From positions 1 through 47,826 of the forward strand of contig CAKZKA010000057.1 in NCBI GenBank assembly GCA_937120965.1: a stretch of 47,826 nucleotides of DNA, in the 5' to 3' direction. A program made the translations under genes and the position numbers. Numbering within the stretch: the first letter of the stretch is position 1; each line of letters starts with the position of its first letter. This document shows positions 17,686-27,755 of this stretch, piece by piece. The notes under the pieces are model-generated. The model made no database searches and had not been told where the DNA came from. It saw only the letters and a program-made list of their open reading frames with translations. The stretch comes from an uncultured Chloroflexota bacterium (GTDB lineage Bacteria > Chloroflexota > Chloroflexia > Chloroflexales > Chloroflexaceae).

Positions 17686-18831
17686 TTAGCGGAAGCCCAG
17701 CACGCCGTGGGAAATCACGTTCCGCAGGATCTCCGAGGTGCCCTCGCCGATGGTCAACAGGCGCGTATCGCGGTACATACGCTCGACAGGAAACTCCTGG
17801 CTATAGCCGTAGCCGCCGAAGATCTGGATCGCGTCGCGGCAGATCTTCTCCGACACTTCAGAGGCGTAGAGCTTGGCCACTGCGGCTTCGCGATGGAAGT
17901 GGCGGTGCTGATCCTTAAGCCAGGCGGCCTTGTAGACATACAAGCGCGCCGTTTCGATACCGACTTCCATATCGGCGATCATGTTAGCGACGGACTGGTG
18001 CATGCCGATGGGCTTCCCGAAGGCCTCGCGTTCGCGGGCGTAGCGCACGGCGGCCTCGTAGGCGCCCTGAGCCAGGCCCACAGCCATGGCGCCGATACTG
18101 ATCCGCCCGCCATCCAGCACGCGCAGGAACTGCACGAAGCCGTGACCGCGTTCGCCGAGCATGTTCTCCTTTGGCACGCGCACATTCTCGAGCATCACCG
18201 CGGTAGAGATCGAGCCGCGCAGGCCCATCTTTGGCTCGTGCTTGCCGAAGCTGAGGCCCGGCGTGCCGCGGGGGATGATAAAGGCCGAGATGCCTTTCTT
18301 GCCCCGCTCGGGGTCGGTGACGGCAGTGACAATCAGGTGGCCAGCGATGGGGGCGTTGGTGATCCACATCTTCTGGCCGTTGATCACCCACTCATTGCCT
18401 TCCAGCACCGCCCGGGTGCGGGTGGCCCCGGCATCGGAGCCGGCGTGGGGTTCGGTAAGGCCAAAGGCGCCCAGGTATTCGCCGCGGGCCGCCGGCGCCA
18501 GAAACTTGCGTTTCTGCTCCTCAGTGCCGAACATCGCGATTGGCGCCGATCCCAAGCCCATGTGCGCAGCATACGCCAGGGCGGTGGACCCGCACACCCG
18601 GGCCACTTCTTCAACGGCGATGGCCGTGCTGATGGTATCGGCGCCTGCCCCGCCGTACTCTTCGGGGAAGGGCAGGCCCATCAGACCCAACTGGCCCATC
18701 TTCGCGAAGGTCTCGGCGGGGAACTCGCCCGTCTCATCAACGTGGCGTGCCCGGGGTGCGATCTCTTTCTCAGCAAACTCGCGCACAGTTTGACGGATCA
18801 GTTCCTGCTCGCGGGTCAGATCAAAGTGCAT
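17686..18831 (-). CDS. Acyl-CoA dehydrogenase
   Basis: This 381-aa FAD enzyme introduces a trans double bond between C2 and C3 of an acyl-CoA and passes electrons to ETF. It has the family order: an N-terminal helical domain (MHFDLTREQELIRQTVREFA), the middle beta domain with LTEPHAGSDAGA and WITNAPIAGHLIV, and a C-terminal helical domain with QIFGGYGYSQEFPVERMYRD and IGEGTSEI, whose first Glu is the usual catalytic base in short/branched-chain members. Chain-length preference cannot be read. The ATG at 18831 follows AGGGGG; the longer frame runs through a repeat. No ETF or thiolase gene is adjacent. Confidence 0.93.
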   Translation of the reverse strand: MHFDLTREQELIRQTVREFAEKEIAPRARHVDETGEFPAETFAKMGQLGLMGLPFPEEYGGAGADTISTAIAVEEVARVCGSTALAYAAHMGLGSAPIAMFGTEEQKRKFLAPAARGEYLGAFGLTEPHAGSDAGATRTRAVLEGNEWVINGQKMWITNAPIAGHLIVTAVTDPERGKKGISAFIIPRGTPGLSFGKHEPKMGLRGSISTAVMLENVRVPKENMLGERGHGFVQFLRVLDGGRISIGAMAVGLAQGAYEAAVRYAREREAFGKPIGMHQSVANMIADMEVGIETARLYVYKAAWLKDQHRHFHREAAVAKLYASEVSEKICRDAIQIFGGYGYSQEFPVERMYRDTRLLTIGEGTSEILRNVISHGVLGFR

Positions 18832-18993
18832 ACCTGGTTGCCCCCTGTCTGGATTGCAGATTGCGGGATGCGGAAAACAAATAACAAAGTGCCGATTCTG
18901 AGGTGAAAATACGGGGAAACCAGGTTTCCCCAATCCCCTCCCTGCGGGGAGGGTTTGGGAGGGCGCAGCCCTCCAAGGAGTACAGTATTCCGG
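18832..18993. repeat. Palindrome and GGGAGGGC hairpin
   Basis: The 19-bp palindrome variant GGGGAAACCAGGTTTCCCC lies at 18913-18931, preceded by TGAGGTGAAAAT. A GGAGGGC/GCCCTCC hairpin follows at about 18957-18973, next to the end of the ligase gene. Confidence 0.75.
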
Positions 18994-20136
18994 TCACTCA
19001 AAGCGCAGCATCTCCACCCCTTCCATCGTTTCGACAATCAGATTGTCAACCACGGCCTTGAGATCGTTGGTTTCGGCGAAGACGCGCAACTGTCGGTCGG
19101 CGCTGCTACCCTCATCGGCAATCTTGAGCAGATACTCGACCTCGCGGCGCGAGCCGAGCATATCTACGACATCGTCTACCAGGGCGACCATTTCGTGCAC
19201 CAGGGCCTTCGTTTCGACTTCTGCACGCTTGCCGAAATCGATCAGCTTGCCTTCCAGGCCCCAGCGCTGGGCGCGCCACTTGTTCTCGTTAATCAACGCG
19301 CGCCGGTAGACGCGGAAGGTCGTGTTCTCCTCGAACATGCGATAGAACTTGACGATAATCGCCTGCATCATAGCGGCCAGGGCCAGACATTCCTCCAGGC
19401 GCGTGGCAACATCGCAGACGCGAAACTCCAGGGTGCCGAAGAAGGGATGGGGCCGCAGGTCCCACCAGATTTTCTTGCCGTTGTCAATGCAGTTGGTGGA
19501 GACCAGCAACTGCACGTAGCGCTCAAACTCGGCGGCGGAGTGGAAGGTGGGCGGGGTGCCAGTGCGGGGAAAGCCGCTGAAGACCACGCTGCGGTAGGAT
19601 TTGAAGCCGGTCCTGCGTCCCATCCAGAAGGGCGACGAGGTAGAGAGGGCCAGCAAGTGCGGCCCGATGTAGCGGGCCACGTTCATCAGCTCGATAGCAA
19701 CCTCATTGTTAGGCATGCCGATGTGGCAATGCATGCCAAAAATGAGCAATTGCAGGGCGGCGTCCTGCATTTCGCCTACGACGGCGTGGTAGCGCTCGTG
19801 GGGAAAGATCTCCTGGGTCATCCACGAGGAGAAGGGATGTGTGCCGGCAGCGACGATCTTCAGCCCGTGGCGATCGGCCAGGCCAGCGATGGTACCGCGC
19901 AGGTGGCGAATCTCGGCGCGCGCTTCGGAGATGGTGCGGCATGGGCGCGTACCCACTTCCACGATGCTCTGGTGCATCTCCGGCTTGATCTGTTCGCGCA
20001 GGATGGTGCGCCCCGGTTCGAGGATCTGGGTGATGTACGAGCGCAATTCCCGCGTGTCGGGGTCAACAATCTGGTACTCTTCCTCGATCCCCAGGGTAAA
20101 TGCAAAATCGGGGTCCATGGGATTATAAACGCTCAC
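18994..20136 (-). CDS. GCS2-family carboxylate-amine ligase (YbdK-like)
   Basis: The 380-aa protein belongs to the glutamate-cysteine ligase 2 family, ATP-dependent enzymes that make gamma-glutamyl or related amide bonds. Visible family marks are FTLGIEEEYQIVDP near the N-terminus, QSIVEVGTRPCRTISEA, AAGTHPFSSW, the metal/ATP region FGMHCHIGMPNNEVAIELMN and the C-terminal LEFRVCDVATRLEECLALAA. Substrates are unproven: members include true GshA-like enzymes and others. The start is GTG at 20136, with AAGGAG six bases upstream; the first in-frame ATG is six codons later. A TGGTATAAT promoter made by the end of a 103-bp repeat lies about 230 bases upstream. Confidence 0.85.
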   Translation of the reverse strand: MSVYNPMDPDFAFTLGIEEEYQIVDPDTRELRSYITQILEPGRTILREQIKPEMHQSIVEVGTRPCRTISEARAEIRHLRGTIAGLADRHGLKIVAAGTHPFSSWMTQEIFPHERYHAVVGEMQDAALQLLIFGMHCHIGMPNNEVAIELMNVARYIGPHLLALSTSSPFWMGRRTGFKSYRSVVFSGFPRTGTPPTFHSAAEFERYVQLLVSTNCIDNGKKIWWDLRPHPFFGTLEFRVCDVATRLEECLALAAMMQAIIVKFYRMFEENTTFRVYRRALINENKWRAQRWGLEGKLIDFGKRAEVETKALVHEMVALVDDVVDMLGSRREVEYLLKIADEGSSADRQLRVFAETNDLKAVVDNLIVETMEGVEMLRFE

Positions 20137-20362
20137 GTGCCACTCCTTGCGCGTCGCCGCTTGCCCATGGCTTGAGCAACGTTCGCCTCCGGTAGCGGGA
20201 TATGGAGCAGCTACGCCGCTCCGCGAGATGCTCTGGTTCGTTCTGGCGATTCTGCGGCCAGAACGAAGCAACAACCGGAATTGGGGACTTGCCCTAGCGG
20301 CGTTACATCAGCCCTGGCCGCTTGCCGGTCAGATCTTCGCCTACTGTAGGATGATATGTATG

Positions 20363-20371
20363 ATTATACCA
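20363..20371 (-). promoter_or_regulatory. Extended -10 at the end of a 103-bp element, upstream of the GCS2 ligase
   Basis: The minus strand reads TGGTATAAT. The TGGTAT part is the element terminus and AAT is flanking DNA. It points at the ligase gene about 227 bases away. Confidence 0.5.
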
Positions 20372-20467
20372 TTTCCGCTTGCAGATTCTGGATTGCAGGT
20401 TGTCGCGATGGCGTTCCGATGCGCTCTGGCCGGGGCGCGTATGTGCTATGCTGGATTCCAATTGGTA
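20366..20467. mobile_element. 103-bp element family, variant copy
   Basis: Ends ATACCATTT and AATTGGTA and a length of 102 bp match the canonical copies, and GCAGATTCTGGATTGCAGG resembles their AT-rich arm. The central part is different and GC-rich. The flanks are not a clean TA duplication, so this is an older or related copy. Confidence 0.5.
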
Positions 20468-20528
20468 TTATACACGCACCCGGAGTGGGGTGGGAGCGCA
20501 TCTGTGACTGTACGTGTTCACACTTCTC

Positions 20529-20600
20529 CCGGGTGCGCGGGCATCTTGCCCGCATCCAGGCTATTGCGGGCGGGACGCCCGCGCACCCGAGGTGATGCCG
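20529..20600. repeat. GC-rich hairpin repeat, copy 1
   Basis: GGGTGCGCGGGCATCTTGCC leads into CGCATCCAGG, then a GCGGGCGGGACGCCCGC hairpin and GCGCACCC. Inverted copies are at 27978-28052 and 37290-37370. Each copy lies beside another repeat element. Confidence 0.7.
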
Positions 20601-20790
20601 TTTCCCACATGCGAACACGTAGCTATGACCTGGTGAGGCGCCATTCGCGGGGCGCGCAACGCCTGAATGAACATTCTTGTTCCTGGGAGGGCTGCACTCG
20701 CCCACACTCTCCCGCGCACGGGCTACTGTCAGGGTTTGAGCGCGGTCAATAAGAGACCGGTAAGAGACCGGTCGGGGGCCGCCGGCGCTC

Positions 20791-22719
20791 TCACGGACGC
20801 GCGGGGGAGCGGGGTTCTCCGCCTCGCTGGCGCCAGCGCTCGCGCAGGTAGGCCAGGCCGTTACGCTGGTACACGAGCCATTCCGCGAGCAGCACGATCA
20901 GCGCGATCAGGGCTACCAGGCGCCAGAACTCCTGGCGGCTGTCGCGCTCACGTGAGAGGGTGCTGCTGGCGCCGCTGGTCTGGGGGATGGTCAGGTCGCG
21001 CTGGGTGGCAATGCGCGACTCGCCGGGCGCGAAGAGGTTGACAGCGTAGCGATGACGCCCGACCACGCTGTCGCCGGCGAGTTCTTCGACTGTGTAGATG
21101 CCCAGGGCGTCGGTGTCGGCGTAGATGGCCTGACCGGCCTGGATCTGCACTTCCCCGCTGCGAGAACTGATGGTACGTCCATCGGGGCGCGTTACGCGCA
21201 CCTCGGTGATCGTGGCGTCGAGCTGGCGGCTGAGGGGCTGGCCCGGCGTGAGCTGGGCGGCTTCGGTTCCACTACCGGGGGCGAGGAAGGTCATCAAGTT
21301 GGAGAGCAACAGGGGAAAGGCGATTTGCAGCGGCAGGTCGGACTCGTGCAGGTCGAAGGCCAGCACTGCCAGGCGCCGGCCTTCGCGCTCGCCGACTACC
21401 AGCAACGGTCCGGCATCACTGTTGACCACCACGCGGCCCCAGTTGCCCGGCACGATCCGCGCCGCCTTGAGCACGCTCACGTCGCTCAGGCTCACGTTGC
21501 GCAGCACAGGGTCCTCACCACTGGCCGGGCGTATCTGCGGAAACTCGATGGTTCCGGTTACCGAAAAGTAGCCGGTGGAGCGGAGCGGGTTGATGAACAG
21601 CAGATTGCCCGGGGGCAACTCCGCTGGCACGGCGCCGTCAAGAATGGTAACCGGCACTTGAGCGACGGTCTCGGTGAAGGTGCTGGTTGCGGCAGGGACG
21701 GTGACCACGTTGAGGCCAGGCAACAGGCTCAGACCAGTCTCCAGGAAGCGATTGCCGTCGGTCACCAGGCGCACCGTGACGGCCTCGGTCGCCGGGCTGA
21801 CGGCGAAGGCGCGGTCGTCGGCGGGCATGGCGTCGCTGCCCTCGAGCCGGGCTTCTACCACTTCCACCTGAAGGGGGAGGTCAACGATCAGGCTCTGTTC
21901 GCGGCCGGCTTCGAGGGTCAGGTTATAGGCGTTAAAGATCGCGCCGTCGAGGTAGAGATCCAGGCGGCGCGTGGCGCTGGCCTGGCCGTAGTTTGTGACC
22001 TGCACGAAGAGGGTCTGGCTGGTTGTAGCGGGCTGGAGCGCAATGGCGCTGATGGCCAGGTTTTCAGTGGCCCGCCCGACGGGAAAATAGCTGACGCGGG
22101 CGGGTACGCGCAGGTTCGTTGGGAGGGTAACATTGCCATCGGAAATGATCGCCACCTCACTATCCTCTTCGCGAGCGGCGAGGGCGGCGGCGAGGGTGAG
22201 GGCCTGCGAGAGGTCGGAGCCGCCGCCATTGGAGAGCTGGATCTGCTCGACGGCGCGCCGTAGCTCGCGCCGGTCGGAGGTGGCGGCGGCGGGGACCTCC
22301 ATGCGCCCACCGGCGGCGATCACCGTGGCGCGCCCGCCATCGGGCAACTGGTCAATCAACTGGTAGGCGCGTTCCTTCGCGGCGTGCAGGCGGGTGGGCG
22401 GCTCATCGGTAGCGCCCATGCTGGCGGAGTGGTCAATAATGATGATCAGGTTGCGCCCGCTGATGCCCTGGGCTGCCAGGTAGGGCCGCGCCAGGGCAAA
22501 GACCAGCAGCAGCATGAGCAGCAGTTGGAGCATCAGCAACAGATTGCGGCGCAGTTTTTGCCATGGGGCGTTCGCCTCCACATCGCGCACCATGCGCTGC
22601 CAGAGGAACGTCGAGGAGACGGTGCGCTCCTCGCGGCGCAGCTTCAGGAGGTACATCGCCACGATGGCCGGGCCGACGATCGCCGCGGCCAGCAGGGCGA
22701 GGGGGGTAATCAGGGACAT
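20791..22719 (-). CDS. BatA/VWA-domain membrane protein
   Basis: The 642-aa protein has a BatA-type N-terminus with two membrane spans (about 5-26 and 58-80) around the conserved FLWQRMVRDVEANAPWQKLRRN loop. A von Willebrand A domain follows, with MIDAS DHSAS at residues 96-100. Then come a long extracytoplasmic region of beta-rich repeats and a last membrane span near the C-terminus (LVALIALIVLLAEWLVY). It is the last gene of the module membrane protein-MoxR-DUF58-VWA, starting 20 bases after the DUF58 gene. Such modules are thought to assemble or protect metal-dependent or envelope complexes; the client here is unknown. Confidence 0.82.
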   Translation of the reverse strand: MSLITPLALLAAAIVGPAIVAMYLLKLRREERTVSSTFLWQRMVRDVEANAPWQKLRRNLLLMLQLLLMLLLVFALARPYLAAQGISGRNLIIIIDHSASMGATDEPPTRLHAAKERAYQLIDQLPDGGRATVIAAGGRMEVPAAATSDRRELRRAVEQIQLSNGGGSDLSQALTLAAALAAREEDSEVAIISDGNVTLPTNLRVPARVSYFPVGRATENLAISAIALQPATTSQTLFVQVTNYGQASATRRLDLYLDGAIFNAYNLTLEAGREQSLIVDLPLQVEVVEARLEGSDAMPADDRAFAVSPATEAVTVRLVTDGNRFLETGLSLLPGLNVVTVPAATSTFTETVAQVPVTILDGAVPAELPPGNLLFINPLRSTGYFSVTGTIEFPQIRPASGEDPVLRNVSLSDVSVLKAARIVPGNWGRVVVNSDAGPLLVVGEREGRRLAVLAFDLHESDLPLQIAFPLLLSNLMTFLAPGSGTEAAQLTPGQPLSRQLDATITEVRVTRPDGRTISSRSGEVQIQAGQAIYADTDALGIYTVEELAGDSVVGRHRYAVNLFAPGESRIATQRDLTIPQTSGASSTLSRERDSRQEFWRLVALIALIVLLAEWLVYQRNGLAYLRERWRQRGGEPRSPARP

Positions 22720-22738
22720 GGGTCGTTTCCGGCTCGTT

Positions 22739-23632
22739 TCAACGCAACACCCCACGGCGGCGCATGCGTCCCAGCACAAACTCTTCGACGGGCACGCTGG
22801 TGTCAACCGGCACGTAGACGATGCCGCGACCGTTGCAAAAACTCTCGATCTCGCCGCGCCACGCGGCCAGGTGGGCCTGGTAGCGGCGAATCAGGTCCAG
22901 ATTGGCGCTGATCTCCACCGGGGCGCCGCTCTCCACGTCAACCAGTTTGAGATCGCCTTCAAGATCCGGTTCGAGTTCCTGAGGGGCGAGAATATGCATA
23001 ACGGTGATCTCGAAGGGACGCGAAGCCAGGGCGCTCAGGGCGTCCTTCCAGCCCGGGTCGAGCAAGTCGGAGCACAGCAGGAGCGGGCCAGTGGTGCGCG
23101 CCGACTGGATGTAGCGGTGGCATGCCCGCGCCAGGTCGCCGTTTTTACCGGGTTGCAGGCGCTGCAAGAAAGTGAAGAGCGGCACGGCGCCGCGCTTGCC
23201 CCGCACGCCGGGGAGTTGCAGCTCTCCCGGCCCGGCGCCAAAGGCCGTCACGCTGACGCGATCGAGATTGGCGAGGGCAATGTAGCCATAAGCCGCGGCG
23301 AGCTGTCGCGCGTAGTGCAGCTTGTTCGGCGTGCCCCAGTCCATCGAGGCGCTGGTATCCACCAGCAGGTGGACGTTGAGTTCCTCTTCGGCGACGAACA
23401 GCTTCAGGTAGAAGCGTTCGGCGCGGGCGTAGAGGTTCCAGTCAATCTGGCGGATATCATCGCCCCGGGCGTAGGGGCGAAAATCGGCAAACTCCACCGA
23501 GGAGCCGCGTCGCGGGCTGCGCCGCTCGCCCTGAATGTCGCCGGCCATGGGCCGACGCATGACCAGCGCCAGGCGGTCAAGCTGCCGCAGGAAGGCCGAC
23601 TCCAGCAGTGGTTCACTCGTGCGTTCGGTCAC
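22739..23632 (-). CDS. DUF58 protein with VWA-like fold
   Basis: The 297-aa protein shows the DUF58 core EFADFRPYARGDDIRQIDWNLYAR at about residues 48-70 and a VWA-type metal site DTSAS at 92-96. DUF58 proteins are the regular partners of MoxR ATPases. The start is GTG at 23632; the ribosome site (AGGCAGG) is weak. A repeat-filled gap of about 290 bases separates it from moxR, while the VWA gene follows within 20 bases. Confidence 0.88.
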   Translation of the reverse strand: MTERTSEPLLESAFLRQLDRLALVMRRPMAGDIQGERRSPRRGSSVEFADFRPYARGDDIRQIDWNLYARAERFYLKLFVAEEELNVHLLVDTSASMDWGTPNKLHYARQLAAAYGYIALANLDRVSVTAFGAGPGELQLPGVRGKRGAVPLFTFLQRLQPGKNGDLARACHRYIQSARTTGPLLLCSDLLDPGWKDALSALASRPFEITVMHILAPQELEPDLEGDLKLVDVESGAPVEISANLDLIRRYQAHLAAWRGEIESFCNGRGIVYVPVDTSVPVEEFVLGRMRRRGVLR

Positions 23633-23924
23633 TCCACGCCTGCCTTTGTGCTTGCGCGATCAGAGCTTCTTCCGGGAGGGCGTAGGCGCAGCGCCGCCGC
23701 GCCGCTACGCCCAAACCCTCCTGCGGGCGGGTTGTTTCCTGGGAGAGCTGCGCCCTCCCAAACTCTCCCCGCGGGCGGGCTATTTTCACACCAGAATGAA
23801 AATATTTGTTCCTGGGAGGGCGCAGCCCTCCCAAACCCTCCCGGTGGGGAGGGCTTGCCGCTCCCACAGGCAGGGGGATGGGGAAACCCGGTTTCCCCGT
23901 ATTTTCACCTCAGGAAGGTCCGCT
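23633..23924. repeat. Repeat cluster inside the MoxR module
   Basis: It contains a long hairpin around 23675-23715 (arms GGGCGTAGGCGCAG-like and GCGCCGCTACGCCC), a GGGAGGGC hairpin at about 23815-23833, and the perfect 19-bp palindrome at 23880-23898. All lie between moxR and the DUF58 gene. Confidence 0.7.
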
Positions 23925-24941
<1,017 letters not shown>

Positions 24942-25173
24942 GGGTGGTCCTGTATGCTGGTATGAATATTATTGGGGAAACCGAGTGTCTCTCTGTGGAG
25001 GTGTGGAGGTGTAACACGTGAAACATATTCCCGGGTTTATCTCCACGCCTCCACAGCTCCCGCTGGGGGGAGGAGGCGGGTACCCTTCCCCGGCGGGGAG
25101 GGTGTAAGCGAGTGCAGCCCTCCCACGAACCTCCGCCGCTTATCACGTTGATCGCGCGCCTGGCACAAGCTCC
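24942..25173. repeat. Gap with degenerate hairpin repeats
   Basis: An imperfect palindrome half (TTGGGGAAACCGAG) lies near 24971-24984. Several GGGAGG-type inverted sequences lie at about 25055-25130. No gene is present. Confidence 0.5.
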
Positions 25174-26829
25174 TTACGGCTCCAACCGGCTGAAATAATC
25201 GCGCACATAGTCCTTCAGGTGCGGCGGGATGTAGCCCCGGTCGAGGGCTTCGCTGGCGGCCTGGGCATACTCAGGGTAGACCTGCTGGTACGGCACCATC
25301 GAGGGGTTGTTCGCGCCGCCCTGCGCTGCCTGACCTTCCTGGATCTGGCTGGAGCCGCCCGGACCCTGTTGTCCCTGGACGAATTCGGGTGTGCCCTGCT
25401 GGCCCGAGGGGCGATAGGGCTGGTAGATCAGGTCACTGCTGCCGGTGCCGCTGCCCTGCTGGCCGGCGGGCCGGTTCGGGTCTACATTGCCGCTGTTATT
25501 GCTCTGCCCCTGACCGAGGTTGGGAGCGTTTGTACCGCCGCCGCTACTCTGCTGGCCCTGGCCCTGCTGGTTTTGACCCTGCTGGCCCTGGCCCTGGCCC
25601 TGCTGGCCCTGCCCCTGGCCCTGCTGGCCCTGGCCCTGCTGCTGGCCCTGGCCCTGCTGCTGACCCTGGCCCTGCTGCTGACCCTGGCCCTGCTGCCCGG
25701 CGCGGGCGATCTGGTCGCGGGCATTCTGCAACTCGGCGAGCGACTGCTGCGTACTCTGCTGGCCAGCAAGGTTACTCTGGGCCTCGCGCACCTGCTGGGC
25801 AGCCTGTTCGAGCTGCTCGGCAGTCTCCCCGGTATTGCCCTGTCGGAGGGCGCTGGCGGCGTTTTGCAGGCTCTGCGCGGTGCGTGGTTCACTGGCGGCC
25901 ATCTGCGCGGCCTGCTGGGCCAGTTGCTCGGCGAGTTGCTGACGTTCGGCCTCGGAGAGCTGGTCGAGTTGGCGGGCCAGTTGCTCCAGTTGATTGGCTG
26001 CCTGCTGGACGTCGGGGCGCTGGCCCGACGGTCGCCTGGAGAGGGACTCCAGGTTGCGGGCCATCTGCTCGAGCGCGGCGCGCCGGGCATCGCTATTCGG
26101 GTCAAGCTCCTGGCGCAGGCGCGCCTCGGCTGCCGAGAGGTCGGCGAGGGCCTCCTGTCGCTCGCCGGGGTTGCGGCGCAGTTGCTCCTGGAGGGCCTGA
26201 ATCTCCTTGAGCAGGCGCTCGCGATCCTCGGCGTTCAATTGCTGATCTTGATCGATCTGGCGTTCGAGTTCCGCCAACTGATCGGCGGCTGCCGTCACCG
26301 CCTCGCGCACGGCGCGCTGTTCCGCGAGCACCCGGTCCTGCGGGTTGGGGATGGCGAACAGCAGGGCGGTGATGAGCAACGGCGCGACAGCCCACTTCAA
26401 GCGCTGGCGATCGACGTGCAGCGGCAGCATACCGGCTTTGAGCCGGGCGGCAACGGCGCCCGCGTCGGCCTGCTGGCGCTCACTGAGCGGGTCGAGCGCC
26501 TCGCGGTCGTGCAGCTCCAGGGCGGTGGAGAGTCGTTCACGCAGGTCGAGTTGCAGATCCACGCGCCGGGCGACACGGATGGGCGACAGGGGACGGAAGA
26601 AGGCATAGCCGAGCACTGTCAGCAGCCAGAGCAGGAGGGGCGCCGCGGCCCAGAGCCACAAACCGGCTATCGGTGTCAACCGCCCGGCAAGTGCCACCAG
26701 GGTTGTCGCGGCGGCGGCGATCCACAGCGTGCGGCTGGCGAACAGCAACGTATCGCTCACGCGCAGCCGCCGGCCAAGGGGCCGCAACTGGCGCCGCACC
26801 AGATCGTAGGATGAAAGGCTCTGGGCCAT
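25174..26829 (-). CDS. Membrane protein with coiled coil and Gln/Gly repeat tract
   Basis: I do not recognise a named family with certainty; the layout resembles DUF4175-like proteins often found with MoxR modules. The 551-aa protein has two membrane spans (about 27-50 and 57-78) and a third at about 143-160. A long Gln/Glu/Arg coiled coil follows (about 165-370), including AEQLAQQAAQMAASEPRTAQ. Then comes a low-complexity tract of QGQGQQ repeats (about 385-430), and a C-terminal region ending EALDRGYIPPHLKDYVRDYF. It is the first gene of the minus-strand module with moxR, DUF58 and VWA genes. The repeat tract is prone to length change. Confidence 0.75.
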   Translation of the reverse strand: MAQSLSSYDLVRRQLRPLGRRLRVSDTLLFASRTLWIAAAATTLVALAGRLTPIAGLWLWAAAPLLLWLLTVLGYAFFRPLSPIRVARRVDLQLDLRERLSTALELHDREALDPLSERQQADAGAVAARLKAGMLPLHVDRQRLKWAVAPLLITALLFAIPNPQDRVLAEQRAVREAVTAAADQLAELERQIDQDQQLNAEDRERLLKEIQALQEQLRRNPGERQEALADLSAAEARLRQELDPNSDARRAALEQMARNLESLSRRPSGQRPDVQQAANQLEQLARQLDQLSEAERQQLAEQLAQQAAQMAASEPRTAQSLQNAASALRQGNTGETAEQLEQAAQQVREAQSNLAGQQSTQQSLAELQNARDQIARAGQQGQGQQQGQGQQQGQGQQQGQGQQGQGQGQQGQGQGQQGQNQQGQGQQSSGGGTNAPNLGQGQSNNSGNVDPNRPAGQQGSGTGSSDLIYQPYRPSGQQGTPEFVQGQQGPGGSSQIQEGQAAQGGANNPSMVPYQQVYPEYAQAASEALDRGYIPPHLKDYVRDYFSRLEP

Positions 26830-27317
26830 GGCTCATACCAGTGACAAGTGATGCGTGACGAGCCGCGCGCCCCGCCGCATACCGCGGAGTGGGACCGGAT
26901 CGATGCGCACCGCCTCGTCCGAGTTTCAGCAGCACCTGCGGTTCACGCTCGGGCGACGCCCTGAGGTGAAAATAGGGGAAGCCGGGTTTCCCCGTGCCCC
27001 TGCCTATGGGTATGCCAGGCAACCCGTACCGCGGTTGGGATATAGGGAAACCCGGCTTCCCCATACCCCTGCCCGGGGGAGGGTTTGGGAGGGCGCAGCC
27101 CTCCCAGGAACCGCGTGCCCCGCGCAGGGGGCCTCTCGAAACATCCTGCCAGGGGGCTGTATGAGAGGACGCAGCACGGCCGGCTGAGCGACCCGCCGGT
27201 TGGCGCTGGTTCTCATACCAATTTCACTTGAATACTCCGCGAGCGGGGTTCCGTCAAAGCGCATCAGAACGCCCTGCGCGATAATCTGCAATCCAAAATC
27301 TAAAATCTAAAATGGTA
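26830..27317. repeat. 488-bp gap made largely of repeats
   Basis: Palindrome variants lie at 26975-26993 (GGGGAAGCCGGGTTTCCCC) and 27044-27062, followed by a GGGAGGGC hairpin at about 27087-27105. A variant of the 103-bp element runs from 27215 to 27317. No gene is supported. Confidence 0.7.
27215..27317. mobile_element. 103-bp element family, variant copy beside the zinc-ribbon gene
   Basis: It begins ATACCAATTT and ends CTAAAATCTAAAATGGTA, 103 bp, and the final T of TGGTAT touches the stop codon of the zinc-ribbon gene. The interior differs from the canonical copies. There is no clean TA duplication. Confidence 0.5.
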
Positions 27318-27755
27318 TCACCCCTCCCTGCGCCAGACGTGCTTCTCGACGATCTGGCGGGTCAAACCGCCGTGTTCCCAGACTTCCACGACCCGCTGGC
27401 TGACGATGGTTACCACGTGGCCCACCGGGGTGGTCGGGGCGGTAACATCTGCCTGGGGCGCGGGTTTCTGGATGGCGGTAAGGGTGTTGCCAGCGATGGC
27501 GCCGAGATCGCCGCGTTCGGCGCGGCGCCGGAGCCAGGCGATCCCGGCCTCGGCGGCAACGGCGGCGAGACCGAGGGCGACGGCTTTCGTCACCTGCTTC
27601 ACCTGGGCCAGCGGAATGGTCTGGCCAGCAATCACAATCGCGCCCTCATCGCGGCGGACAAGATCGTTCCGATCCAGCGCGGCGCCACAGGCGCCACAGA
27701 AGCGGTTGTCGATCGGGTTGCCGTGCTGGCATGCGGGGCAAATACGCTCCACCAT
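27318..27755 (-). CDS. Zinc-ribbon protein, 145 aa, function unknown
   Basis: The N-terminus is a double-CxxC zinc ribbon (CPACQHGNPIDNRFCGACGA). A linker (IVIAGQTIPLAQVKQV) leads to a moderately hydrophobic helix (AVALGLAAVAAEAGIAWLRRR), and the C-terminus ends in VVEVWEHGGLTRQIVEKHVWRREG. No known function is recognised. AGGAG six bases upstream fixes the ATG at 27755; the longer open frame runs through a 103-bp element and is not coding. The element end facing this gene reads TGGTATTAC about 105 bases upstream and could serve as a weak promoter. Confidence 0.75.
   Translation of the reverse strand: MVERICPACQHGNPIDNRFCGACGAALDRNDLVRRDEGAIVIAGQTIPLAQVKQVTKAVALGLAAVAAEAGIAWLRRRAERGDLGAIAGNTLTAIQKPAPQADVTAPTTPVGHVVTIVSQRVVEVWEHGGLTRQIVEKHVWRREG

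Larger units (their letters stand above)
20137..20790. repeat. 654-bp gap with a 103-bp-type element and a GC-rich hairpin repeat
   Basis: No gene is supported. A variant copy of the 103-bp element spans 20366-20467 and a GC-rich hairpin repeat spans about 20529-20600. A degenerate hairpin module is near 20645-20710. The 20137-20362 part is the probable leader of the ligase gene and shows no recognised riboswitch. Confidence 0.65.

Noticed and set aside
25219-26814. A 531-codon plus-strand frame that looks like a many-span membrane protein (repeats of Leu-Ala)
   Set aside because: The Leu/Ala stretch is the antisense reading of the CAG/GGC-rich Gln/Gly tract. The minus-strand gene fits the MoxR module and has ordered domains.
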